Shown one piece after another: positions 51,669 through 63,000 of a DNA stretch of 64,000 bases. The position numbers were made by a program, and so were the translations under genes. Positions within the stretch are counted from its first letter, which is position 1. Each line of letters starts with the position of its first letter. Under the pieces are notes generated by a model, which saw nothing but the letters and a program-made list of their open reading frames with translations, was not told the origin of the DNA and did not search any database. This DNA is from UBA2589 sp965223235. Its GTDB lineage: Bacteria > Gemmatimonadota > Gemmatimonadetes > Longimicrobiales > Gaopeijiaceae. Where the stretch lies: contig CBDCVV010000007.1 in assembly GCA_965223235.1 (NCBI GenBank), positions 62,001 to 126,000 on the forward strand, in the 5' to 3' direction.

Positions 51669-52340
51669 ATGGCGATTGAATCGAAACTCCAGGCCGAAAT
51701 CCGTTCCGGGACCGGGAAGGGAGTCGCTCGCAAGTTGCGCGCCGACGGAAAGCTCCCGGCTGTCCTGTACGGAGGAGACGCCGAGCCAGCTCATATCACG
51801 TTGGACGCGCACGATGCGGAGTACCTGTTCCGCAACATCTCCGTCGACAACACGATTGTCGCTCTCCACGTCGATGGCGAGAAGGAGGCCGTCCAAACGT
51901 TGGTTCGTGAGATCCAGGTGCACCCGTGGAAAGCGACGCTTCTGCACGTCGATTTCTTACGGATTCAGAAGGGCGTGATGATCGACGTCAATGTGCCGCT
52001 CAACCTTGTGGGAACACCGATCGGGGTGCAGCGCGACGGGGGAGTCATCGAACAAATCATCCACGACCTTCCGATCAAGTGCATCCCGTCGAACATTCCC
52101 GAAACGATCGAGGTCGACATCAGCCACCTCGAGCTGCACGAAGTTCTTCACGTCTCTGATCTCACGATGGGAGAGGGAGTAGAGATCACCGTTGCTCCTG
52201 AACGGACCGTATGCTCCGTTTCGTTGCCGAAGGCCGCGGAGGAAGCCGCAGCGGACGAGGACGACGAGGACGAGGGTGCAGATGGCGCTGCTGGGACTCC
52301 GGGAACCGCCTCGGCCGACGATTCCGAGGGCGAAGGCTGA
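51669..52340 (+). CDS. rplY: Large-subunit ribosomal protein bL25, CTC (two-domain) form
   Basis: The 223-residue protein binds 5S rRNA. The N-terminal L25 domain (residues 1-92) includes GKGVARKLRADGKLPAVLYG and VHPWKATLLHVDFLRI. The C-terminal TL5/CTC domain follows (VNVPLNLVGTPIGVQRDGGV, EVDISHLELHEVLHVSDL), and the last 35 residues are acidic and disordered. It is the long form found outside the gamma-proteobacteria. Neighbours prs and pth make the usual order. Confidence 0.95.
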   Translation: MAIESKLQAEIRSGTGKGVARKLRADGKLPAVLYGGDAEPAHITLDAHDAEYLFRNISVDNTIVALHVDGEKEAVQTLVREIQVHPWKATLLHVDFLRIQKGVMIDVNVPLNLVGTPIGVQRDGGVIEQIIHDLPIKCIPSNIPETIEVDISHLELHEVLHVSDLTMGEGVEITVAPERTVCSVSLPKAAEEAAADEDDEDEGADGAAGTPGTASADDSEGEG

Positions 52341-52354
52341 TCGCCTGCATCACC

Positions 52355-52918
52355 GTGAAGGTCGTGATCGGACTAGGGAATCCTGGCTCGGAGTACGATG
52401 CCACTCGCCACAACGTGGGGTGGTGGGTTACGGATCGGCTGGCCTACGATTGGGCCTTTGGGCCCTTCGAGAGAATGGGCAAGGCGAGAGTGAGCGAGGG
52501 TCGCATTGGGGATGAAACCGTTTTGCTCATGAAGCCGACCACGTTCATGAATCGGAGCGGGGCAGCGCTGCGCACGTTGGAGACCTCAGAGGAGTTCTCG
52601 ACGAAGGAAGATCTCCTGGTGGTCGTCGACGACGCGTCGATGGATGTAGGGCGGGTGCGTTTCCGCCCAGAGGGTGGGAGTGGTGGACACAACGGACTCA
52701 AGTCCATCGCGGGCGCTCTTCGATCCAATGAGTACGGGCGTCTTCGAATTGGCGTCGGGCGAAAGCCCGAAGGCGAAGATTTGGCCGATTGGGTTCTATC
52801 CGAGATGCCGGCCGAAGACGAGGACACGCTCATTGAGCTCCTCCCTGAGCTCTCGGTAGCGGTAGAGACGTGGGTGCGCGACGGTATCGAGGTCGCGATG
52901 AATGACCACAACAGATGA
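52355..52918 (+). CDS. pth: Peptidyl-tRNA hydrolase
   Basis: The 187-residue enzyme releases peptides from tRNAs dropped by the ribosome. Conserved residues are Asn in IGLGNPGSEYDATRHNVG with the catalytic His, Asn in MKPTTFMNRSGAAL, Asp in LLVVVDDASMDVGRVRFRP and Asn in GGSGGHNGLKSIAGAL. The GTG at 52355 gives the standard MKVVIGLGNPG start; no clear ribosome-binding site precedes it. It follows rplY by 14 bases. Confidence 0.95.
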   Translation: MKVVIGLGNPGSEYDATRHNVGWWVTDRLAYDWAFGPFERMGKARVSEGRIGDETVLLMKPTTFMNRSGAALRTLETSEEFSTKEDLLVVVDDASMDVGRVRFRPEGGSGGHNGLKSIAGALRSNEYGRLRIGVGRKPEGEDLADWVLSEMPAEDEDTLIELLPELSVAVETWVRDGIEVAMNDHNR

Positions 52919-52999
52919 CCAACCGGCCCGGGCACGGTGCCGGACAGATGACGATCGAACCAACTCACTAAGCACGACGAACCAGAGGACCGACATTCG

Positions 53000-55036
<2,037 letters not shown>

Positions 55037-55040
55037 GCAG

Positions 55041-56237
55041 ATGGCTCGCGATGCGACGTTCGAGAATGCGCTCGACTTTGCGGCCGACCTGATTCGAATC
55101 CCGGGACTTCCGGGAGAAGAAGGGGAAGTGGCGCGCAGGGTTCGAGAGGAGATGGAGACGCTCGGTCTCGAAGACGTGCACGTCGATGATGCGGGAAATG
55201 TGATTGGGGTGGCGAGGGGGCGCGGTACTGCGCCTCCCGTCATGCTCAACTGTCACTTGGATGTCGTTGCCGAAGGGAACCACGACGAATGGGAGGTCCC
55301 GCCTTTCTCGGGAGAGGTGCGAGACGGGTACTTGCATGGGCGCGGCGCCATGGACATCAAGGGGCCGTTGGCGATCCAGACGTACGCCGCAGCCGCGATG
55401 AAGGGCACTGCCCCTGGAGATGTCATCGTCGCGCACACCGTCCTCGAAGAACGGGGGGGCTTGGGGATGAAGCACTTGGTCGAGGCCAAGTCGGTTCGTC
55501 CTGCCGCAGTGGTCATCGGGGAGGCGACCCATGGCGATGTCTGTATCGGGCACCGTGGGCGAGCGGAAGTGGAGGTCGTGATCACCGGCAAAGCCGGACA
55601 CGCCAGTGTGCCCGCGCAGGCTCGCAATGCACTCGACCTGCTGGGGGGAGCCCTCACTGGAATCCGCGACCTCAGCGAACGCCAGGAGTCGGATCCGGTA
55701 CTAGGGCCGTCGAGTCTAGTCGCGACGATGGTCGACGTGTTGCCCGAAAGCCGGAACGTGATTCCTGACTCTGTTGTGGTGACGGTCGACTGGCGAATTC
55801 TTCCGGGGGACGACGATGCTTCGCTATTGAGTCGCCTCTCCGAAGCCGTGGCAGCGCGACTAGGATCGATTCCGGAGGGGTTCGTGGTCGACGTCCGCAT
55901 GGCGACCGAAGACCAGACGACGTACACCGGCTTGAAGGAGACGCGCAATCTGCTGACCCCCGGCTTCCTCATGGCCGAAGATGACCCTCTCGTGATCGCC
56001 GCTGCGGAGGCGATCGGAAAACGCTCCGGGGAAGGGCGCGCGACGATTCGTCCTTGGAAGTTTGCGACGGATGGCGGGTGGTCGTGTGGTGTTCACGGGA
56101 TCCCGACCGTCGGGTTCGCGCCTGGAGAGGAGCGGTTTGCGCACACGAATCGAGAGCGGATCCAGGTGGAAGAGGCGCGTTGGGGCTTCGAGCGATACCC
56201 GGAGATGATCGCCGCCATGCAACATGCCCTCTCGTGA
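55041..56237 (+). CDS. M20-family metallohydrolase (peptidase/deacetylase)
   Basis: The 398-residue enzyme has the two-zinc M20 site: His in LNCHLDVVAEGNHDEWE, Asp in HGRGAMDIKG, the Glu pair in TVLEERGGLG, Glu in VVIGEATHGDVCIGHRG and His in EERFAHTNRERIQ. The dimerisation domain GKAGHASVPAQARNALD lies between. Relatives include succinyl-diaminopimelate desuccinylase, acetylornithine deacetylase, LysK and YgeY; the substrate is not resolved. It starts 4 bases after hppA, so the two may be co-transcribed. Confidence 0.87.
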   Translation: MARDATFENALDFAADLIRIPGLPGEEGEVARRVREEMETLGLEDVHVDDAGNVIGVARGRGTAPPVMLNCHLDVVAEGNHDEWEVPPFSGEVRDGYLHGRGAMDIKGPLAIQTYAAAAMKGTAPGDVIVAHTVLEERGGLGMKHLVEAKSVRPAAVVIGEATHGDVCIGHRGRAEVEVVITGKAGHASVPAQARNALDLLGGALTGIRDLSERQESDPVLGPSSLVATMVDVLPESRNVIPDSVVVTVDWRILPGDDDASLLSRLSEAVAARLGSIPEGFVVDVRMATEDQTTYTGLKETRNLLTPGFLMAEDDPLVIAAAEAIGKRSGEGRATIRPWKFATDGGWSCGVHGIPTVGFAPGEERFAHTNRERIQVEEARWGFERYPEMIAAMQHALS

Positions 56238-56284
56238 GCCCGGGCGGTCTGGTGGATGCGCTACCCGCCGGGCTCCGGACTGAC

Positions 56285-56314
56285 TAGCTTTACAGGCTGC
56301 GCACCGACGCGCAG
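56285..56314 (+). promoter_or_regulatory. Possible promoter element and leader hairpin of the rpsF-rpsR gene
   Basis: TAGCTT at 56285-56290 matches the -10 proposed for prs and ubiE, but no TTGA-like -35 lies 16-19 bases upstream. Directly after it CTGCGC (56297-56302) pairs with GCGCAG (56309-56314) around the loop ACCGAC. Known S6:S18 autoregulatory leaders expose a CCG that S6:S18 binds; a CCG is in this loop, which is suggestive only. A separate GC-rich inverted repeat (GAGCCCGG with CCGGGCTC, about 56235-56276) follows the M20 stop without a T-run. The 163-base interval has no gene. Confidence 0.3.
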
Positions 56315-56400
56315 ACCCAATATCCCGCCCCCGCCGGTGGCTTCGCCGCATCGAAGTCACTGACGAGCGAGGGGCCCAAACCTTGGACCGAGGGAAAGAA

Positions 56401-57051
56401 ATGCGGCTCTATGAAGTGGTGTACATCTTGGACCCGGCGCTGGACGAAGCCGCGGTCGATGCCAAGCTCGAGAAATTCCACGCACTCGCGACCGCCCAAG
56501 GCGGCGAAGTCTCGGCAGTCGACCATTGGGGCAATCGTCAGCTGGCATACCCGATCGCCAAGCAGACCACCGGCTACTACGTCATTGCCCACGTCTCCGC
56601 GAAAGCAGAGGCGCTTCCCGAATTCGAGCGTCTGCTCAAGCTCGACGCTGAGGTGATGAGGTATCTCTTGGTCTTGAACGAGGGCGAGCCCACGACGGGG
56701 CACTCGATCATGGCAGAGGCTCGTCCTCGGGTCAGTGCGGAAGATGAAGACGGGCCCGAAGAGGAGTTCCCGGAGGCCAGCGAGGACGAAGGAGACGAGG
56801 CGCCGGAAACGTCGGCACCTGCCGAGTTCACTGGTGCACGCGGTCGCCGCCGGCGCATGGAAGGTCCGCGCATCATTCTCCTCAATTACAAAGATGTGGG
56901 GACCCTGTCCCACTTCGTAACGGAGCAGGGGAAGATCCTTCCGAAGCGGACGACGAAAGTGACGGCTGCCTTCCAGCGTCAGCTCGGCCGAGCCGTGAAA
57001 AGGGCGCGTTACCTGGCTCTGATGCCGTACATGCGGCGCCAGGACGGCTGA
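56401..57051 (+). CDS. rpsF-rpsR: Fused small-subunit ribosomal proteins bS6 and bS18
   Basis: One uninterrupted frame of 216 residues holds two ribosomal proteins. Residues 1-95 are bS6 (MRLYEVVYILDPALDE, DHWGNRQLAYPIAKQTTGYY). Residues 96-145 are a linker with a strongly acidic stretch. Residues 148-216 are bS18 (RGRRRRMEGPR, LNYKDVGTLSHFVTEQGKIL, FQRQLGRAVKRARYLALMPY). The S18 part lacks the cysteine of the C+ form. GAGGGAAAGAA precedes the ATG. A codon-by-codon reading shows no stop or frame change between the two, and the only internal ATG near the junction (56857) has no ribosome-binding site. S6 and S18 bind each other on the 30S platform, so a fusion is structurally sensible. rplI follows after one gene, as in many bacteria. 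Confidence 0.95.
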   Translation: MRLYEVVYILDPALDEAAVDAKLEKFHALATAQGGEVSAVDHWGNRQLAYPIAKQTTGYYVIAHVSAKAEALPEFERLLKLDAEVMRYLLVLNEGEPTTGHSIMAEARPRVSAEDEDGPEEEFPEASEDEGDEAPETSAPAEFTGARGRRRRMEGPRIILLNYKDVGTLSHFVTEQGKILPKRTTKVTAAFQRQLGRAVKRARYLALMPYMRRQDG

Positions 57052-57069
57052 CCCGGCGCAGGTCGCCAC

Positions 57070-58014
57070 ATGATGATGAGCGAGAAGAACGGCGGACCGA
57101 AGTCGACGGGGGCTGGAAGGCTGGCCGTCGCACTGGCTTTGGTCTTGGTTGGAAGTGCGGCGTTACTCCCCGCCTCTCCGCTCGTGGTCGTGGCGATCCC
57201 CCTGCTCGTTCTCGTCGGCGTTGGTGGCATCCGGGGGGTGCCGACCTTCGCGCTCACTGTGGTGGCGATGTTTTTCGTGATGATCGGTGTGCCCACAGGC
57301 ACGTGGTATGTGGAACGCGCTTGGGCGCTCCTCGCCGGGGGGGCGTTCGCGGCCCTCTCGATTGTTCGACCGGGTTGGCGCCTGACGTCGCGCGGACTCG
57401 TCTCGGTCGTGCTTGGGGTCGCGCTTGGTGGTGCACTGTTGACACTCCGGTCGGGGGCGTGGGGCGCGGTCGATTGGAGCTTTGTCGATCGGCTCACCGA
57501 GCGCTTTCTCGCCGGTTTGGATGTGCTCGTTGCGTCACAGGGCGGCAGCGTACCGGATGCTACACGGGCGGCCTGGATGCAGACGTTGGAATCGACGGTG
57601 CACGTGTATCCCGCGTTCCTCGTGCTTGAAACGCTCGCGGGGTTGGCTCTCTCTTGGTGGATCTACCTCCGCGTCGTCCGAAAGAGGTCGGATGGGCTGG
57701 GATCTCTGCGCGACTTCCGATTCAACGACCATCTCGTGTGGATCCTCGTAGCCGGTCTCTTACTAGTGGTGGCACGCGCCGGGACGGGGCTGGCTCGGTT
57801 CGGAGCCAACGCGGTGGTCGTAATGACGGCCCTCTACGCACTTCGTGGGTTGGGAGTCTTCGTTCACCTGAACGGTGGCCTATCCATCTTGGCCGGGACG
57901 TTGCTCGCGGGTCTACTCCTCGTACTCCCACCGGTGGTCATCGGTTTTACGACCCTCTTGGGAATCACTGACACTTGGCTCGACCTGCGAAAGCGCATGG
58001 CCGAGCTCGCTTAG
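57070..58014 (+). CDS. DUF2232 (YybS-like) integral membrane protein
   Basis: The 314-residue protein has about eight hydrophobic segments, for example LAVALALVLVGSAALLPASP, ALTVVAMFFVMIGVPTG and the final FTTLLGITDTWLDLRKRMAE. Its place between rpsR and rplI is where Bacillus-type genomes carry yybS, and the helix pattern with the end segment fits DUF2232. Function is unknown, though some relatives are thought to be energy-coupling transporter-like. It starts at one of three tandem ATG codons (57070, 57073, 57076). Confidence 0.8.
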   Translation: MMMSEKNGGPKSTGAGRLAVALALVLVGSAALLPASPLVVVAIPLLVLVGVGGIRGVPTFALTVVAMFFVMIGVPTGTWYVERAWALLAGGAFAALSIVRPGWRLTSRGLVSVVLGVALGGALLTLRSGAWGAVDWSFVDRLTERFLAGLDVLVASQGGSVPDATRAAWMQTLESTVHVYPAFLVLETLAGLALSWWIYLRVVRKRSDGLGSLRDFRFNDHLVWILVAGLLLVVARAGTGLARFGANAVVVMTALYALRGLGVFVHLNGGLSILAGTLLAGLLLVLPPVVIGFTTLLGITDTWLDLRKRMAELA

Positions 58015-58032
58015 ATACTTAGTGGAGGCAGA

Positions 58033-58488
58033 ATGAAACTGATCTTGAAGGCGTCCGTTCCGAACCTCGGCGAGGCGGGACAAATCGTGAATGTGAAGCC
58101 TGGGTACGGGAGGAACTACCTCATCCCGCACGGCCTCGCGTACGCGGCTTCCGCAGCGAACATGGAGCGCATCGAGCAGGAGCAGGCCCAAGCCGAAGAG
58201 CGCGCGCGCCGTGACTACCTGGAAGCGCGTCGCCGTGCCTCGCAACTGGAGGGCTTGAAGCTGACCTTCCTCGAGCGGGCGGGCGACGACGGGAAGCTAT
58301 TCGGGTCGGTCACCGTAGCGGATATCGCCGAACGGGCTAACGCGGGCGACCTCGACTTCGAACTCGAGAAGAAGACGATCCTCATGGAGGACCCGATCAA
58401 GGCGATCGGAGATACGACGGTCTCCCTGCGTCTTCACTCCGAGGTCGAGGTGGAGATCATCGTGGCCGTCGAGCGCGAGGAGGGGTAG
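58033..58488 (+). CDS. rplI: Large-subunit ribosomal protein bL9
   Basis: The 151-residue protein has the L9 N domain (KLILKASVPNLGEAGQIVNV, PGYGRNYLIPHGLAYAA), a long charged linker helix and the C domain (DGKLFGSVTVADIAERANAG, LRLHSEVEVEIIVAVE). GGAGGCAG precedes the ATG. Length is normal. It follows the DUF2232 gene by 18 bases and is followed by rsfS after 6. Confidence 0.97.
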   Translation: MKLILKASVPNLGEAGQIVNVKPGYGRNYLIPHGLAYAASAANMERIEQEQAQAEERARRDYLEARRRASQLEGLKLTFLERAGDDGKLFGSVTVADIAERANAGDLDFELEKKTILMEDPIKAIGDTTVSLRLHSEVEVEIIVAVEREEG

Positions 58489-58494
58489 AGCTTC

Positions 58495-58893
58495 GTGCCC
58501 CACGGCACCTCTTCTCTCTTCGATGCGCCGGACTACGTATCTCGAGCATCTGAGCTAGCGCTCGAACGGAAGGCGCAGGACGTGGTGATCCTAGATCTGC
58601 GAGGGATTTCGTCCGCGACTGATTTCTTCGTGATCGCTTCGGGCGCATCCGACGTGCAGGTCAAGGCGATCGCCGACAACGTCATCGCGGGTCTCAAGCG
58701 GGAAGACACCCGACCAGAGCATGTGGAGGGTCTGCGCGGAGGGCGATGGGCCCTGCTGGATTACGTGGATATGGTGGTGCACGTATTTCACCCGCAGGCT
58801 CGGGATTTCTACCAGCTTGAGACACTCTGGGGCGACGCCCCAAGGTGGGAGTGTGCGGACGGGGAAGACGTAACAGATGGGGGCGTTGAGTGA
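58495..58893 (+). CDS. rsfS: Ribosomal silencing factor RsfS
   Basis: The 132-residue protein binds uL14 and blocks subunit joining during starvation. Conserved segments are ALERKAQDVVILDLRGISSA, TDFFVIASGASDVQVKAIAD, GRWALLDYVDMVVHVFHP and ARDFYQLETLWGDAP. It starts at a GTG six bases after rplI, a less common neighbour than nadD. The following 140 bases hold a promoter but no gene. Confidence 0.94.
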   Translation: MPHGTSSLFDAPDYVSRASELALERKAQDVVILDLRGISSATDFFVIASGASDVQVKAIADNVIAGLKREDTRPEHVEGLRGGRWALLDYVDMVVHVFHPQARDFYQLETLWGDAPRWECADGEDVTDGGVE

Positions 58894-58930
58894 CTTTCTC
58901 GCCGCTCGATCAGCGGGAAGGCGCCGCGAT

Positions 58931-58959
58931 TTGCAGGCGACCGCACGGGTTCCTAAGTT
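58931..58959 (+). promoter_or_regulatory. Putative promoter of the pseudo-ATPase-smc operon
   Basis: TTGCAG (58931-58936) and TAAGTT (58954-58959) are 17 bases apart, 75 bases before the start of the downstream gene. Confidence 0.5.
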
Positions 58960-59033
58960 ACGCCGTTCCCGGTGCTGGGTTGCCGTGGAGCGAGCCCGTA
59001 TCCGGCCCTTCACGAGCCTTTCTGCGATAGCCG

Positions 59034-60038
59034 ATGGCAGCACTTCCCGCCTGGCAGTCCCTTAATGATTCATCCGTTGGGGTACCCGACGTTCGTGGCG
59101 GTGTCGTCGCCTTAGTCGCATCGAGGGCCGCTGTAGAACAAGGGTGGGCGGCGCAAGCCGCCACGGAGGTTGTCCGTACGTGGGGGAGTCACGGGACCCG
59201 GGTGGTGTTGGTCGACTGCGGTCTGACCGATCCGTCCCTTCACGGAGCGTTGGGAATCCCGAATGGGGAGGGGTTGGTCGATGCGACTCTCTACGGGGCC
59301 TCGCTAGGCCATGTCACGAAACGGGTTGACGGGACCTCCGCTCTCTTCGTGACGACGGGCACCCCGGTTGCGGACCCTCTCGCCGTTGCTAGCGGCGGAC
59401 GTTGGCACCGCATCGTCGAAGGTGCCGCCGAAGCCGGAGTGACGCTGGCCCTCTTCGTGCAGGACGGAGAGCCTGGCACGGCCGCCTTTCTCGGCGCTGT
59501 CTCCAGCATCGTCGTACTGGCGCCCGAGGGAGCCGAGCCGCCTGAAGCCGTGACTGGACTCGTACCGTTGGTGTCGGCCGTCACAGGGCCGGTTTCTGCT
59601 GGATTGGCCGACACTTCTTCGGGCCTCGATCCAGCACCGGGCCTTGATCCAGCACCGGGCCTCGATCCGGTACCGCCCCCACCACTGACCGACTCCATCG
59701 AGCCGGTAAACCCTCTCGAGCCGGTCGACTTCGACGCCTTCACAGAGTCGATCCCCATGGTCGACGCCGAAGCGGAAGTCGATGAATTCTCGCAAGGTGT
59801 CCACGAGGATGCGGTCGGGTCGCAGGATGAGCTCTTGGACTTCACATCGAGTCCTACTGAAGCCGTCGATCGTGCCGCGGAGACCGCAGCCCTTCGCGAT
59901 GTGCCGGTGCTCGAAAGTGAGAAGGGAATTGTCCCCAAAGGGGGTTCGGGTGGCGTGGTACGGATGGTCTTATTCGTCTTGGGTTCGATCATCGCCGCAG
60001 CTCTGCTCGGATTGTTGATCACGATGGGGATGCAATGA
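59034..60038 (+). CDS. ParA/BY-kinase-like protein with degenerate P-loop and C-terminal membrane anchor
   Basis: Residues 23-180 of this 334-residue protein follow the fold pattern of ParA/MinD and bacterial tyrosine kinases: RVVLVDCGLTDPSLHGALGI matches the Walker A' strand and the PSLH segment of CpsD-type proteins, and GEGLVDATLYGAS follows it. The usual Walker A (GEGKST-like) is replaced by VASRAAVEQGWAAQ, with no lysine, so ATP hydrolysis is unlikely. A proline- and acid-rich linker of about 110 residues follows, with three GLDPAP repeats, then one membrane helix at the end (VLFVLGSIIAAALLGLLITM). The stop overlaps the smc ATG by four bases. A link between membrane and chromosome organisation is suggested by this coupling but not proved. 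Confidence 0.75.
   Translation: MAALPAWQSLNDSSVGVPDVRGGVVALVASRAAVEQGWAAQAATEVVRTWGSHGTRVVLVDCGLTDPSLHGALGIPNGEGLVDATLYGASLGHVTKRVDGTSALFVTTGTPVADPLAVASGGRWHRIVEGAAEAGVTLALFVQDGEPGTAAFLGAVSSIVVLAPEGAEPPEAVTGLVPLVSAVTGPVSAGLADTSSGLDPAPGLDPAPGLDPVPPPPLTDSIEPVNPLEPVDFDAFTESIPMVDAEAEVDEFSQGVHEDAVGSQDELLDFTSSPTEAVDRAAETAALRDVPVLESEKGIVPKGGSGGVVRMVLFVLGSIIAAALLGLLITMGMQ
59621..59674 (+). repeat. 18-base tandem repeat, three copies, inside the linker of the pseudo-ATPase gene
   Basis: Three consecutive units of the type GGGCCTCGATCCAGCACC encode GLDPAP-GLDPAP-GLDPVP. The units differ at one to three positions. It is an in-frame coding repeat, likely made by slippage, that lengthens a flexible linker. 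Confidence 0.9.
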
Positions 60039-63000
60039 GGCTGAAGTCTCTGAAGGTCCAAGGCTTCAAGTCGTTCGCCGACGCTACCTCGGTGGACTTT
60101 CACGAGGGCATCACTGCGGTGGTCGGGCCGAACGGGTGCGGAAAGTCGAACATCTCCGACGCGATTCGGTGGGTGCTGGGGGAACAGAGGCCGACCGCGA
60201 TCCGCGGTGCGAAGATGGAAGAGGCGATCTTCCAGGGTTCCGTGAATCGACGCCCCGTGAATCGCGGGTCGGTCACACTTACCGTGACGAACGAGGACGG
60301 GGCGCTTCCGATTCCCTTCGAGGAAGTCGAGATCGGACGGCAGGTCTTCCGGGACGGGGGGAGTGAATATTCGATCAACCGGTCCACCGTTCGGCTACGC
60401 GACGTGGTCGATCTCTACCGCGATACCGGCCTGGGGGCGAACGCTTATGCGATGATCGAGAATCGCATGATCGACGCCATCCTATCCGACCGCGCCGAGG
60501 AGCGTCGCGGGTTGTTCGAAGAGGCGGCGGGGATCGGGAAGTACAAGGACCGCCGCAAAGCAGCGGTGCGTCGGCTCGAGCGGGCCGAGATGGATCTGCA
60601 ACGTCTGGAAGACGTAATCGCGGAAGTCCAGACCAAGGTCCGGTCGCTTGCCCGACAGAAGGGGAAAGCTCAGCGGTGGACCGAGTACCGGCAGCGTCGT
60701 CTGAACGTCGAAGTCGAGGTTGTCCGACACCAGCTGGACACCCTACGCGCCCGCCTGACGGTTGTGACGGAAGAGCTCGCGGGAGACACCACCGCCGGGC
60801 AGGGGATGGTAGCGGAGCTCGCCACGGCCGAGGCGACGTACGAGGCGTTGCGGATCCAGCAGGTCGGGGCTGAGAAGTCCCGTACCGAGGTGGCAGGGAA
60901 GCTCGAACAGGTCCGTGAGAAGTTGGTTCGCTGGGAGCGAGAACTCGCTGTCGCGGATGAGCGGGCGACGTACGCGACGCGCCGACTTACGCAGATCGGA
61001 GAGGAGCGCGGAGCGGCCAACGAGCGGGTAGCCGCGTTGCACACCGAAGAAGAAGAGATGTCGTCGGCCAGGGACTCATCCGCCACGGAACTAGCAGAGA
61101 TTCGCGCGGCCTCAGCCCTTCGAGTCGAAGAGGTGCGCCACTCTCGCGAGGAGCTGGATCAAGCTGTTGCGGTGCTGGAGGAGCTCGAGACGCGGGGCCG
61201 GGAGATCGTGCGCCGCGGTGCCCAGCTCGAAGGGGACGCCGAAGCTTCGGAGGCCCAGGCCCAAGAGCTCGAGAAGCGTCTCGGCCACCTCGACGAAGAA
61301 CTTGCGAAGACGTCCGAGTCGCTCTCCGACCTCGCCTCTCAAGGAGACCTCTTCTCGGGACGCTTGGAGGATTTGGCAACGCGCTGGGAGATGGCGAAAG
61401 AACAGGCGGCGGAGAGCCGAGCGGCCGTCCTCGGGGCGCAAGTCGCCCACGAAGAGGCGAGAACCGTGGCCCGACAGGCTGCGGACCGAAGCGCGGCGTT
61501 GACGGCTCGCCGCGACGCCCTCGAACGACTCGACCAAGAGCGTGTCGGAGCCGGGCCTACGGTTCGCGCATTGCTCGCCAAGGGCTTGCCGGGAGTCCTA
61601 GGGACACTCGCCGACTTCATCGAGGCCGATCAAGAGACGTCCACGCGCGTCGAAGCATTCCTCGGTCCGCTCACTTCTGCTGTCGTCGTGAAGGACCAGA
61701 CGGCGGTTCACAGCGTGTTGCGCTGGTTTCAGAATGAATGGAAGGAAGGAGGTGGTGTGCACCTGCTCCCACTGGACTCGGCCCCTGGCGTGTCCGGTGA
61801 CGAAGGGACGCTGATGCGTGCGGTGCGCCCACATGGGGTCGGAGCTCCGTGGGTGCGCTCGCTGCTGGGGGGGGTAGAAACACATCCCGAGAACGCAGCC
61901 ATGACGAAGCGAGGCATCGTACACGTCGGTGCTCCGCTCGGCTCTGATGGCGCTCTACAGCGAAAAGACGAACTGCGCCGACTCGAGAGGGAGGTTTCCG
62001 AGGCCGAGAGGGAAGAGGCGCTCGCGCGCCAGGCAGCGGAGGCGGCGGGTACGGCTTTGGAGGAGGCGGAGGCGGCTGCACACGCCGCTCGAGCAGCCGA
62101 ACTCTTGGCCGAAGATGAGCACCGCGGCGTCCACGGTGAGTTCTCGGCGCAGGCCGATCAACGAAGCCGGATGGATCGAGTTCGCGACGAACTCGCACGG
62201 CAACTCGAAGGCACGCGGGGTGCTCGCTCTCGTGCGATCGAGAGGGCCGCCGAGGCTCGTGACGATCGTTCTCTTCTCTTGACCCAAGAGTCCGAGCTCC
62301 AGACCGAACGGGGTGCCGCCGTCGCTGCGGTCGAGGCTGCCCGGGAGCTATGGGAAACGGGGCGGGCGGAAGAAGCAAGGCTCGCAGTGGACGTGGCTCG
62401 ACTCGAGGGCGAGCTGCGCAGGGTCGAAGAGCGCCTGGAAACGATCGAGGCGGCTCGGGATCGCGCGGAAGGCCGTGTGGTGTCGCTGGATCGCGAAGAA
62501 GCCGCGTTGCTCGACGATGCGAGAGAAGCGGAAGAGCTCAAGCAGCGAGGCGCGGCCGAGACGGAAGCGCTCTTCGTGGAGCGAACGACGGCGGAGGCCG
62601 ACCTTCGGGAGCGGGACGAGGTGCTCCGCTCCATCTCTGAAGAGTTGTCAGTTGCAGAGCGGCGGGCCCGTGAAGCTCGAACGGCGGAGCGCGCGGCTTC
62701 CGACCGACGGCACGCGCTGGAGCTCGAGCAGCAGGAAGTGAGCAGTCGAATCGAGCGGATCCGCGAGCGGTTGGAGGGAGAGTGGGGTCGGCCCTTGGAC
62801 ACGTTGTTGACGGAAGCCGAGCCGGTGGAAGGCGAGCCGGAGGCGCTCGAGCGAGAGCTCGAAGACTTGGTCATCGCCATCGACCGCCTTGGGCCCGTAA
62901 ACATGCTCGCCGTCGAGGAGCACGCGGAGGAAAGTGAACGGCTCGACTTCTTGACCGGTCAGCGTGAAGACCTCGTCGAGGCCAGGAACGACCTGCGCTC

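Noticed and set aside
56857..57051. Separate rpsR gene starting at the internal ATG of the bS6-bS18 frame
   Set aside because: No ribosome-binding site precedes the ATG and the basic RGRRRR start of S18 lies upstream of it, so a split gene would lose part of S18.
59621..59674. CRISPR-like or regulatory direct repeats
   Set aside because: Units are contiguous without spacers and lie in frame inside a gene.
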